From: Algibacter pectinivorans
Lineage (GTDB): Bacteria; Bacteroidota; Bacteroidia; Flavobacteriales; Flavobacteriaceae
NCBI RefSeq assembly: GCF_900112595.1
Contig: NZ_FOMI01000011.1
Span: forward strand, 65,712-129,711
Length of the DNA: 64,000 bases
Direction: 5' to 3'
Shown here: positions 19,022 through 26,316 of the stretch, piece by piece
Layout of the letters: the number at the start of each line of letters is the position of its first letter
Position numbering within the stretch: position 1 is the first letter of the stretch
Translations under genes and position numbers: made by a program
Notes under the pieces: model-generated
Seen by the model: only the letters and a program-made list of their open reading frames with translations
The model's database searches: none
Told to the model about the DNA's origin: nothing

Positions 19022-19627
19022 CTAATCGTTTATAAACAGAAACATATTACCTGTTTTAAAGCTAATTTCAATAGTATCATCAATAGCCTTATTGCGTGTA
19101 CCAATACGTCCGCCAAAATATAAAGATTCATTATTAAGCCCATATTCCAAACCTTTTGTAATAATACCATTGGTCTCTGGAAAAGGAAATAAAGACACAT
19201 GTTTACCTAAACAACCCGTTAATGTAACCTTGGTGTCTGCAAGAAAATAAAAGCCATAATTATCAAAAAAAGTAATATTCAACTTTGTTTTCCATTGTAG
19301 CGCGGTATGCAAATTACCTAAAAAGTGATCCTGCTCTTGCCCACTAGCGCCATAAACATGAATATCGCTAAAACCTCGATCAAATAGAATTTGTAAAATT
19401 TTATCAAAATCTGTAAAATCTTGATTTGGAGTATGTATTACCTCTATACTATCTGGTATGGTTTTAATAGAATCGAAATCGCCGCTAATAAAATGAGGTA
19501 CAACATTATTAGCCTTTAAAAAGGTGTACGCACCATCTGTGGCGCAAACCGTGTTATAGCTTTTTAAATCTGGAATACACTTAGGCGGCTCTCCATTTAA
19601 AAATAAACATACTTGCTTTGTATTCAT
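19022..19627 (-). CDS. Thiamine diphosphokinase
   Basis: Transfers pyrophosphate from ATP to thiamine, giving thiamine diphosphate. The 201-residue protein shows the family motifs: CATDGAY near residue 28, HFISGDFDSI, the paired aspartates in PNQDFTDFDK, and GASGQEQDHFLGNLH. The C-terminal beta-sandwich that binds thiamine is represented by KGLEYGLNNESLYFGGRIGT. Length is usual for the family. It runs opposite to the gene at 17559 and 54 bp separate it from the PepSY-type gene upstream. No THI-box riboswitch is visible in the short upstream gap. Confidence 0.9.
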   Translation of the reverse strand: MNTKQVCLFLNGEPPKCIPDLKSYNTVCATDGAYTFLKANNVVPHFISGDFDSIKTIPDSIEVIHTPNQDFTDFDKILQILFDRGFSDIHVYGASGQEQDHFLGNLHTALQWKTKLNITFFDNYGFYFLADTKVTLTGCLGKHVSLFPFPETNGIITKGLEYGLNNESLYFGGRIGTRNKAIDDTIEISFKTGNMFLFIND

Positions 19628-19681
19628 CTAAACAAAAATAGGAAAGTTAAAGGACTTTTAGTTCCTTTAAAAAACACACCT

Positions 19682-20182
19682 TTATATAAACAACATAATA
19701 AGGGTTAACACCAAACCAAATGCTGTAAAATATAATCCTTTTTTAAAGATTTTGGTTTTAGGCATAAACATCCAAAACGAAGAAATTGAAAAGAAAAATA
19801 ACGACACCCCAGAAAACACGTTTAAATAAAATAAAGGTTGGGCAGATGTAGCTTTATGTAAATGCGTCATTCTATCCAATACATAGGGCAACTCCTTGGT
19901 AGTGTATTTAGCTAAACCAGTCGTTTTATTGTATTGCCCGTTTTTAAACAACACTAGATCTCCTTCTGTTTTTTCTGCTTTAAAACGTCTAATTTTTAAA
20001 GCACGACCAAGCGCTTCTCCACTTAAATTTGGTTTAATTGTTTTTTCTACTGCGGTTTCACTTTTTAAAAAGTCGGTATTTCTAAAAATTAAAACAATGC
20101 CGCTTAATGAGTATACAATCATTACTCCTATTAGAAAAAATCCTAAATAACGATGTATTATACGCATCCATTTTCTTGTCAT
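19682..20182 (-). CDS. PepSY-associated membrane protein
   Basis: A 166-residue protein with an N-terminal membrane helix (about 12-34, HRYLGFFLIGVMIVYSLSG), a soluble middle of about 40-110, and two C-terminal helices (about 115-160). The opening RKWMRIIHRYLGFFL is typical of PepSY-associated TM proteins, often found with siderophore reductases or iron uptake. It is shorter than full-length FhuF/PiuB-like relatives. No uptake gene is adjacent here. It precedes the thiamine diphosphokinase on the same strand; a functional link is not evident. Confidence 0.65.
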   Translation of the reverse strand: MTRKWMRIIHRYLGFFLIGVMIVYSLSGIVLIFRNTDFLKSETAVEKTIKPNLSGEALGRALKIRRFKAEKTEGDLVLFKNGQYNKTTGLAKYTTKELPYVLDRMTHLHKATSAQPLFYLNVFSGVSLFFFSISSFWMFMPKTKIFKKGLYFTAFGLVLTLIMLFI

Positions 20183-20255
20183 ATCTGTTTTTTTTAATGG
20201 GGTTGGACTAAGCTACTGTGTAAAGGTTTAATTGAACTCAAAAAAAAATAGCATA

Positions 20256-20284
20256 AAAAAATCCTAAACATCAAGCTCAGGATT
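20256..20284 (-). terminator. Terminator after the ferredoxin gene
   Basis: AATCCT (20260-20265) pairs with AGGATT (20279-20284); read on the minus strand it is followed by a T-run. A short but plausible terminator. Confidence 0.6.
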
Positions 20285-20309
20285 CTTATATATCTAGAAA
20301 TTTATTACT

Positions 20310-20663
20310 CTATCCTTCTGGATGCATAAATTTTTGTTTCGCTAATAATTCTTCTTCAGTTTCCACAACATCTTCATCAGGTACACAACAGTCTACCGGA
20401 CAAACAGCAGCACACTGAGGTTCATCATGAAATCCTTTACATTCTGTACACTTATCTGGTACAATGTAGTAAAGCTCATCGCTAATAGGTTCTTGCGGTT
20501 CATCAGCATCAACCTCTTTTCCATTAGTTAAAACTACTGTACCATCTAAACTAGTACCGTCTTTATAGCGCCAGTCGTCAGCACCTTCATAAATTGCCGT
20601 ATTAGGACATTCAGGTTCACACGCTCCACAATTTATACACTCGTCTGTTATTATAATTGCCAT
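20310..20663 (-). CDS. 4Fe-4S dicluster ferredoxin
   Basis: A 117-residue electron carrier with two cluster-binding sites: [12 protein letters not shown] at the N-terminus and [22 protein letters not shown] near the C-terminus. The spacing of the second set is extended by an insert, as in the 7Fe/8Fe-type ferredoxins of Bacteroidota. The acidic insert of about 45-65 ([14 protein letters not shown]) is typical. It diverges from an acyl-CoA reductase gene; this pairing is common in Flavobacteria. The intergenic gap is only 99 bp and contains both promoters. Confidence 0.93.
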   Translation of the reverse strand: MAIIITDECINCGACEPECPNTAIYEGADDWRYKDGTSLDGTVVLTNGKEVDADEPQEPISDELYYIVPDKCTECKGFHDEPQCAAVCPVDCCVPDEDVVETEEELLAKQKFMHPEG

Positions 20664-20710
20664 AGTAATTTTTTATCTTTTAAAATTAAAGAACTCTATT
20701 TGAGTTTCCT

Positions 20711-20756
20711 TAAATTTGCAGTTGCAAAAATAAAGCCAAAACTATTCATAACCAAA
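20711..20756. promoter_or_regulatory. Overlapping divergent promoters
   Basis: Minus strand: TTTG (complement of 20753-20756), a 20-nt spacer and TATTTTTG (complement of 20725-20732) serve the ferredoxin. Plus strand: a -7-like TAAATTTG at 20711-20718 serves the reductase, with a poor -33. The predicted starts of the two transcripts cross, so the polymerases would compete. Confidence 0.55.
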
Positions 20757-20762
20757 TAAAGG

Positions 20763-21821
20763 ATGCAATTACAGGAAAGAATTAATGCTTTTGTAAAGTT
20801 AGGAGATTTTTTAAGACAATTTTCTAATGAAGTATTCCATAAAGCCGAAAATATTGAACATAACGAATTATTCTTTGATGGTTTTAAGCATCAACTAAAA
20901 TTAGCCAAAGAAAACAATGGCTGGTTTACCGAAGAAAACATGAGTTTCGCTATTAAATCGTGGTCTGATGCATTAACCACAGAGAACCTAACCACTTGGC
21001 TATCGGCGTACAAAATTGAAAATAGGACCCCAAAACAAGTGGCTATTATCATGGCGGGAAATATTCCTTTGGTGGGCTTTCATGATTTTTTATCGGTTTT
21101 AATAACAGGGCATCAGGTTTTAGTTAAGCAGTCTTCAAACGATAAACACTTATTACCTTATTTAGCGAAGTATTTGGAGTATGCAGAACCTGAGTTTAAA
21201 GGCAGCATAACGTTTACAGAGGCTAAAATTGAAAACTTCGATGCTGTAATAGCTACAGGAAGCAATAATACGGCCCGCTATTTCGAGTTTTATTTTAAAG
21301 ATAAGCCTTCAATAATTAGAAAAAACAGAAACTCTATAGCGGTTTTAACAGGAAATGAAACCCCAGAAGATCTAAAAAACCTCTCGGAAGATATATTTAG
21401 ATATTACGGTTTGGGTTGCAGAAATGTTTCTAAACTATTTGTACCTAAAAACTACGATTTTAAAGGCTTTTTCGAGTCTATTTACCATTGGCATTCTATT
21501 ATTGAGAAAGCAAAATATGCAAACAATTACGACTATAACAAGGCTGTTTATTTAATGAGCGAGTTTGATATGCTAGAAAACGGATTCTTCATGATTAAAG
21601 AAGATGAAAGTTTTGCTTCGCCTATTGCAACACTATTTTATGAATATTACGAAGACGCTTCAAAATTAAAAACATATTTAGATTCTAAAAAAGATCAAAT
21701 TCAATGTATAGTTTCAAAAGGATTTGATAAAAATGAAATCGCATTTGGAGCTACTCAAAAACCTCAACTTTGGGATTATGCGGATGACGTTGATTCTGTT
21801 GAATTTTTGTTAGCAATTTGA
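20763..21821 (+). CDS. Acyl-CoA reductase (LuxC family)
   Basis: A 352-residue cytoplasmic protein of the LuxC/aldehyde dehydrogenase superfamily, expected to reduce acyl-CoA to aldehyde with NADPH. Visible family features are VAIIMAGNIPLVGFHDFLSV, HQVLVKQSSNDKHLLPYLA, IATGSNNTARYFEFYF and the cysteine-containing GLGCRNVSKLFVP. It lies divergent to the ferredoxin and upstream of serC and serA, a frequent order in Flavobacteriaceae. No LuxA/B or LuxE partner is present, so bioluminescence is not implied. The physiological substrate is unknown. Confidence 0.85.
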   Translation: MQLQERINAFVKLGDFLRQFSNEVFHKAENIEHNELFFDGFKHQLKLAKENNGWFTEENMSFAIKSWSDALTTENLTTWLSAYKIENRTPKQVAIIMAGNIPLVGFHDFLSVLITGHQVLVKQSSNDKHLLPYLAKYLEYAEPEFKGSITFTEAKIENFDAVIATGSNNTARYFEFYFKDKPSIIRKNRNSIAVLTGNETPEDLKNLSEDIFRYYGLGCRNVSKLFVPKNYDFKGFFESIYHWHSIIEKAKYANNYDYNKAVYLMSEFDMLENGFFMIKEDESFASPIATLFYEYYEDASKLKTYLDSKKDQIQCIVSKGFDKNEIAFGATQKPQLWDYADDVDSVEFLLAI

Positions 21822-22002
21822 CGAAAAAATTATTGAATATTTAACAAAATTTACCCAATTAATTAGCACCTTTGTTTCTTTAAAAATTACATGATTTTCA
21901 TCCTTTTTAAAAAATAAGGATTCATAGTAAAAACGGAGTATTAATTAAATTTAGCCCGAAAATTCACTTTCCATTACAAGAAAGTTTAGGGGTAGAAAAA
22001 AA

Positions 22003-23067
22003 ATGAAAAAACATAACTTTAGTGCCGGACCAAGTATTTTACCACCAGAAGTATTACTTAAAGCTTCTCAAGCCGTTGTCGATTTAGACAATAGCGGGTT
22101 GTCTTTAATAGAAATATCACACAGAAGTAAAGCTTTTGTTGATATTATGGAGAATGCTAGATCGTTAGTTTTAGAACTTTTAGGTTTAGAAGGTAAAGGA
22201 TACAAAGCTTTGTTTTTACAAGGTGGAGCAAGCACACAATTTTTAATGGTCGCTTTGAATCTTTTAGAAAAAAGAGCGGGTTATTTAAATTCTGGAGCTT
22301 GGGCAGCAAAAGCAATTAAAGAAGCAAAAATTTACGACGATGTTTATGAAGTAGGATCTTCTAAAGAGGCTAATTACAATTATATACCTAAAGGTTACGA
22401 AATACCTGATGATTATGATTATTTCCATTGTACATCAAACAACACCATCTATGGTACACAAATGAAATCGTTTCCAAAAGCTAATATTCCTTTAGTTTGC
22501 GACATGAGTAGCGATATTTTTTCTCGTACTTTAGATTTTACTCAATTTGGTTTAATATACGCTGGAGCGCAAAAAAACATGGGCCCTTCTGGAACTACTT
22601 TAGTTGTTGTTAGAGAAGATATTTTAGGAAAAGTATCTCGTAAAATACCATCAATGATGGATTATAAAGTACATATTGATAAAGGAAGTATGTTTAACAC
22701 ACCTCCTGTATTTCCAATATACACAACCATGTTAACTTTAGAGTGGTTAAAAGGTTTAGGTGGTATTCAAGCTATCGAAAAGGAAAACGAAAAGAAAGCA
22801 CGTTTAATGTACTCTGAAATAGATTTAAACCCATTATTTAAAGGTTTTGCTAGTAAAGAAGATCGTTCTAACATGAATGCAACATTCACGCTTGAAAACG
22901 AAAACTTAAAAGACACTTTCGAAACAATGCTTAAAGAAGCTGGTATTAGTGGTGTAAACGGACACAGAAGTGTTGGTGGTTACAGAGCCTCTATGTATAA
23001 TGCTATGCCTATTGATAGTGTAAAAGCATTGGTAGAAGTAATGAGCGAATTAGAAAGTAAGGCTTAA
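22003..23067 (+). CDS. serC: Phosphoserine aminotransferase
   Basis: Converts 3-phosphohydroxypyruvate and glutamate to phosphoserine and 2-oxoglutarate. The 354-residue class V aminotransferase opens HNFSAGPSILPPEVL. PLP is bound by K191 in GAQKNMGPSGTTLVV. The substrate loops HRSKAFVDIM and NGHRSVGGYRASMYNAM are intact. serA follows 131 bp later. The 180-bp leader contains an ACTTTC/GAAAGT hairpin at about 21968-21987 just ahead of the AGGGGT ribosome-binding sequence, unusual in a phylum that seldom uses one. Confidence 0.97.
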   Translation: MKKHNFSAGPSILPPEVLLKASQAVVDLDNSGLSLIEISHRSKAFVDIMENARSLVLELLGLEGKGYKALFLQGGASTQFLMVALNLLEKRAGYLNSGAWAAKAIKEAKIYDDVYEVGSSKEANYNYIPKGYEIPDDYDYFHCTSNNTIYGTQMKSFPKANIPLVCDMSSDIFSRTLDFTQFGLIYAGAQKNMGPSGTTLVVVREDILGKVSRKIPSMMDYKVHIDKGSMFNTPPVFPIYTTMLTLEWLKGLGGIQAIEKENEKKARLMYSEIDLNPLFKGFASKEDRSNMNATFTLENENLKDTFETMLKEAGISGVNGHRSVGGYRASMYNAMPIDSVKALVEVMSELESKA

Positions 23068-23072
23068 AGATA

Positions 23073-23113
23073 GTTTGCAGTAAGCAATAGCAGTTTTAAG
23101 TGCTTACTCAAAC
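23073..23113 (+). other. Strong hairpin between serC and serA
   Basis: GTTTG-C-AGTAAGCA (23073-23086) pairs with TGCTTACT-CAAAC (23101-23113), 13 pairs with one bulge and a 14-nt loop. There is no T-tract after it, so attenuation, RNA processing or mRNA stabilisation are possible. Confidence 0.55.
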
Positions 23114-23198
23114 CAAAACATAAAATTTAATTATAAGTTGATTTATTAATTGTTCACAGAACTTTTAATTTTTAACTTTTAACTTTTAACTTAGATAA

Positions 23199-24149
23199 AT
23201 GAAAGTATTAGCAAACGACGGGATTTCACAAAGCGGTATCGATGCCTTAACCAAAGGTGGATACGAAGTGATTACAACAACCGTAGCGCAAGAACAATTA
23301 ATTAACTACATTAACGAAAAAGACATTGCTGTATTATTAGTACGTAGTGCAACAACAGTACGTAAAGATTTAATTGATGCATGTCCAGGATTAAAAATTA
23401 TTGGTCGTGGTGGTGTTGGTATGGATAATATTGATGTTGAATATGCTCGCGAAAAAGGTTTAAGTGTTATTAATACGCCTGCAGCATCTTCTCACTCTGT
23501 TGCCGAATTAGTTTTTGGACACCTTTACGGTTTATCACGTTTTTTACATAACTCTAACAGAGATATGCCACTAGAAGGAGATAACAACTTTAAAGGGCTT
23601 AAAAAAGCTTATGCTAAAGGAACCGAACTTAAAGGAAAAACTTTAGGTGTTTTAGGTTTTGGTCGTATTGGTCAAGCTACTGCAAAAGTAGCTTTAGGTG
23701 CTGGAATGAAAGTTATAGCTTTCGATCCGTTTTTAGAAAAAACAGATTTAGAATTAGAGTTCTTTGATGGACAAAAAGTAAGTTTCGAAATTAAAACCAT
23801 TTCAAAAGAAGAAGTTTTAAAACAATCTGACTTTATTACACTTCACGTGCCTGCTCAAAAAGAATACGTTATTGACGAAGCAGAATTTAACATGATGAAA
23901 GATGGTGTTATTATTGCTAACGCTGCTCGTGGTGGTGTTCTTAATGAAGTAGCATTAGTAAAAGCTATTGAAAGCGGAAAAGTTGCCAGAGCTGCTTTAG
24001 ATGTTTTTGAAAAAGAACCAAAGCCAGAAATGCAATTATTAATGAATCCTGCGTTATCGTTAACACCACACACTGGTGCTGCAACTAACGAAGCTCAAGA
24101 TAGAATTGGTACAGAATTAGCTTCACAAATTATTAGCATCTTAGGTTAG
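23199..24149 (+). CDS. serA: D-3-phosphoglycerate dehydrogenase (short form)
   Basis: Oxidises 3-phosphoglycerate with NAD as the first step of serine synthesis. The 316-residue D-2-hydroxyacid dehydrogenase has the Rossmann motif GVLGFGRIGQATAKVAL with the acidic residue at the end of the following strand, the substrate loop IGRGGVGMDNID, the catalytic Arg in ANAARGGVLNE and the His in LTPHTGAAT. It lacks the C-terminal ACT regulatory domain of E. coli SerA, so feedback control by serine through that domain is not expected. The ATG is preceded by a tandem TTTTAACT tract. Confidence 0.9.
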   Translation: MKVLANDGISQSGIDALTKGGYEVITTTVAQEQLINYINEKDIAVLLVRSATTVRKDLIDACPGLKIIGRGGVGMDNIDVEYAREKGLSVINTPAASSHSVAELVFGHLYGLSRFLHNSNRDMPLEGDNNFKGLKKAYAKGTELKGKTLGVLGFGRIGQATAKVALGAGMKVIAFDPFLEKTDLELEFFDGQKVSFEIKTISKEEVLKQSDFITLHVPAQKEYVIDEAEFNMMKDGVIIANAARGGVLNEVALVKAIESGKVARAALDVFEKEPKPEMQLLMNPALSLTPHTGAATNEAQDRIGTELASQIISILG

Positions 24150-24183
24150 TAATAAACAAATTGTGACCAAAACATAATATTAG

Positions 24184-24214
24184 AGTCCTAACTGTATAAG
24201 TTGGGACTTTTTTT
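24184..24214 (+). terminator. Terminator after serA
   Basis: AGTCC-T-AACT (24184-24193) pairs with AGTT-G-GGACT (24199-24208), followed by seven T. Confidence 0.8.
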
Positions 24215-24274
24215 GTACATTAAGCTTCCAATTTTTATTCAGAATTAACAATTAACATAATATAACAAAACATC

Positions 24275-24910
24275 ATGGCAGGAATTTTAGATTTATTAAA
24301 CAGCGACCTAGGAAAAACTATTATTAGCGGAGTAGCGGGTTCTACAGGAAACGACTCAAGTAAAACAAGTAGTGTATTAACAATGGCGTTGCCTGTATTA
24401 ATGAAAGCTATGGAACGTAATGCTTCTACACCAGAAGGTGCAGCAGGACTTATGGGGGCACTTCAAGGAAAACACGATGGTAGTATTTTAAATAATCTAG
24501 GTGGATTATTTGGTGGTGGAGTTGACGATAACGTTAAACAAGACGGCGAAAAAATATTAGGACACGTTTTAGGAGCAAAACAACAAGGTGTAGAAAAAAT
24601 AATAGGTGAAAAATCCGGATTAGATGCAGGTTCTGTTGCTAACATATTAAAAGTTGCTGCACCAATTTTAATGGGTGTTTTAGGTAACCAAGCCAAACAA
24701 CAAAACGTAAGTGCTTCAAACGGTATTGGCGATTTATTAGGTGGTATGTTAGGCGGAAGCGCAGCGACTCAAGAACAAAGTTTCTTAGAAAAAATTCTTG
24801 ATGCAGATGGCGATGGTAGTGTTGTTGATGATGTTGCAGGAATGGTTCTTGGAAATGCCAGCAAAAAAGGTGGTATTGGAGGTCTTTTAGGAGGTCTTTT
24901 TGGAAAATAA
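24275..24910 (+). CDS. DUF937 domain protein
   Basis: A 211-residue Gly/Ala-rich protein. The pattern is repeated helical hairpins with LLGGL motifs (GGLFGGGVDD, GDLLGGMLGGS, GGLLGGLFGK) and a DADGDGSVVDDVAGM segment resembling a single calcium-binding loop. These are standard for DUF937 proteins, which have no known function. No signal peptide is evident. It has its own transcription unit, with a terminator on each side. Confidence 0.8.
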   Translation: MAGILDLLNSDLGKTIISGVAGSTGNDSSKTSSVLTMALPVLMKAMERNASTPEGAAGLMGALQGKHDGSILNNLGGLFGGGVDDNVKQDGEKILGHVLGAKQQGVEKIIGEKSGLDAGSVANILKVAAPILMGVLGNQAKQQNVSASNGIGDLLGGMLGGSAATQEQSFLEKILDADGDGSVVDDVAGMVLGNASKKGGIGGLLGGLFGK

Positions 24911-24935
24911 GTTTCCTAATACATATAAAATAGTA

Positions 24936-24968
24936 AAAGAGCCAAACCTTATGTTTGGCTCTTTTTTT
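24936..24968 (+). terminator. Terminator after the DUF937 gene
   Basis: A perfect 12-bp stem (24936-24947 with 24953-24964), a 5-nt loop and a T-tract. Confidence 0.85.
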
Positions 24969-25131
24969 GTTAAATAGTAAAAAAACCTGCATTACTCCTT
25001 ATCCATTTTTGTAAGTTTATAATATTAAATACCAATAATACTATGTGAAACCTCGTGTTAACTCATTCTGGTTTTTATTAAAAAGTAATCGGTACTACTT
25101 TTACTTTAATCATTAAAACTAAGTGTCCATT

Positions 25132-25569
25132 ATGAAAAATATAATCTTTGTATTACTAGCAACCGTTTTCGTTTGCGCTTGTAACAGCTCTAAAACTGCA
25201 TCTTCAAATACCGACGAGCGTTTGGAAAACCTTAAAACCAACGATACCGTAAAAATTGCTAACGACGATATAGAATACGAAATCATAATAATAGAACCCG
25301 GATTTAACTTTTGGTTAGCTAGCAGAGCGAGACAGCGTGGGTACTACTCACAAACCTATTTAGAAACCCGCAACTACCAATATGTATTAGAATGGAACCA
25401 GCGCGTAACACAGCCGCAAAGGTTCGATACTAGCCTATACGAATTACAAATCGATTATCAGTCTAATATAGATTACGGCTACGAGGTTAATTACATGCTA
25501 TATAACTATTTTATTTACTTTCAATTAACCTATAACCAAAGATTAGGCGTATTTGTTCCTCGTATTTAA
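25132..25569 (+). CDS. DUF6146-type lipoprotein
   Basis: A 145-residue lipoprotein with lipobox FVCACNSS. The mature part is rich in Tyr and Gln and contains EPGFNFWLASRARQRGYYSQ and YLETRNYQYVLEWNQRV, typical of DUF6146. I start at the ATG at 25132; the GTG at 25123 only adds three residues. It overlaps or lies just before the DUF6787 gene, so the two are probably co-transcribed with the TonB receptor cluster. Function is unknown. Confidence 0.75.
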   Translation: MKNIIFVLLATVFVCACNSSKTASSNTDERLENLKTNDTVKIANDDIEYEIIIIEPGFNFWLASRARQRGYYSQTYLETRNYQYVLEWNQRVTQPQRFDTSLYELQIDYQSNIDYGYEVNYMLYNYFIYFQLTYNQRLGVFVPRI

Positions 25570-25603
25570 ATCCGTTTTAATATTTTTGCGTAAAATTGCA
25601 AAC

Positions 25604-25906
25604 TTGGAAAAATTAAAAGAACGTTGGGGTATTGAGCATAATTGGCAAGTTGTTGTCATTTTTTGTGTATTTGCTATTACCGGATCAACAGCGTCCTATA
25701 TTGGCAAGCCCGTTTTAAGCCTTCTTAATATAACTACCGAAAGTTATGGTAGCATTGGCTATTGGGTTATTCGTATTGTTTTACTTTTTATAGTCTATCA
25801 ATTTTTACTTGTATTTTTTGGTTGGGTGTTTGGCCAGTATAAATTTTTCTGGAATTTCGAAAAGAAAATGCTACGCAGATTGGGCTTAAAACGTTTTGTA
25901 GATTAA
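25604..25906 (+). CDS. DUF6787-type membrane protein
   Basis: A protein of about 100 residues with two membrane helices (about 14-38 and 55-82) and a basic C-terminal tail EKKMLRRLGLKRFVD. I chose the TTG at 25604, giving MEKLKERWGIEHNW, because this is the conserved start of the family. A TTG at 25553 would extend it into the preceding gene. A TATTTTTG element at 25581-25588 lies between the two. The stop overlaps the next ATG (TAATG at 25904-25908), indicating translational coupling to the His-rich protein. Confidence 0.7.
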   Translation: MEKLKERWGIEHNWQVVVIFCVFAITGSTASYIGKPVLSLLNITTESYGSIGYWVIRIVLLFIVYQFLLVFFGWVFGQYKFFWNFEKKMLRRLGLKRFVD

Positions 25907-26238
25907 TGAAACTTTTTAAGGAACATATCGTTTTTAAATTACTAACCGTTGTGTTGGTACTAACGCTATTGATTCCGGCTGCTGTAAAATTTGCTCACGT
26001 TTTTGAACACCATAACCACAAAGTTTGTTTAGGTGAAAATAGCACACACATTCATGAGGTAGATTTAGATTGTGAGTTTCAAAAATTTAGTATCACCCAC
26101 CACTTTAAATTAACGGTAGAATTTATTGAGTTTTTTAAAACGCTAACTCCTACTTGCAATTTCAACGTAACATATAAATTTCTTAATAATTATCGGCCTT
26201 TATCTTTCTCCCTTAGAGGTCCACCAGCTTTAGTTTAA
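25906..26238 (+). CDS. Small His/Cys-rich exported protein upstream of a TonB receptor
   Basis: A 110-residue protein with an N-terminal hydrophobic segment (about 10-27) that may be a signal peptide or anchor. Its mature part has clustered potential metal ligands: HVFEHHNHKVC, THIHEVDLDC and THH, plus a later Cys. No known family is recognised. Similar small proteins precede TonB receptors in Flavobacteria, and the cluster of His and Cys suggests periplasmic metal binding or handover (zinc or copper). This is an inference from composition and neighbourhood. It is translationally coupled to the gene before it. Confidence 0.6.
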   Translation: MKLFKEHIVFKLLTVVLVLTLLIPAAVKFAHVFEHHNHKVCLGENSTHIHEVDLDCEFQKFSITHHFKLTVEFIEFFKTLTPTCNFNVTYKFLNNYRPLSFSLRGPPALV

Positions 26239-26248
26239 AAATCATATC

Positions 26249-26282
26249 ATGTCTCATTTTAAAAACTTATAAAATAAGACAT
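26249..26282. promoter_or_regulatory. Inverted repeat ahead of the TonB receptor
   Basis: Two 13-bp arms (26249-26261 and 26270-26282) are complementary except for one position, around an 8-nt spacer. There is no T-tract. It may be an operator for a metal regulator or an mRNA hairpin 35 bp upstream of the receptor start. Confidence 0.5.
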
Positions 26283-26316
26283 GGCGATAGCATTTATTTT
26301 AAACTAAAATTTAGTA

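Noticed and set aside
20763..21821. Bioluminescence operon suggested by a LuxC-type gene
   Set aside because: No luxA, luxB, luxD or luxE is nearby; stand-alone LuxC-like reductases are usual in this phylum.
23165..23192. Tandem TTTTAACT repeats before serA
   Set aside because: Short AT-rich tandem tracts are common in flavobacterial intergenic DNA and show no sign of CRISPR or phase-variation structure.
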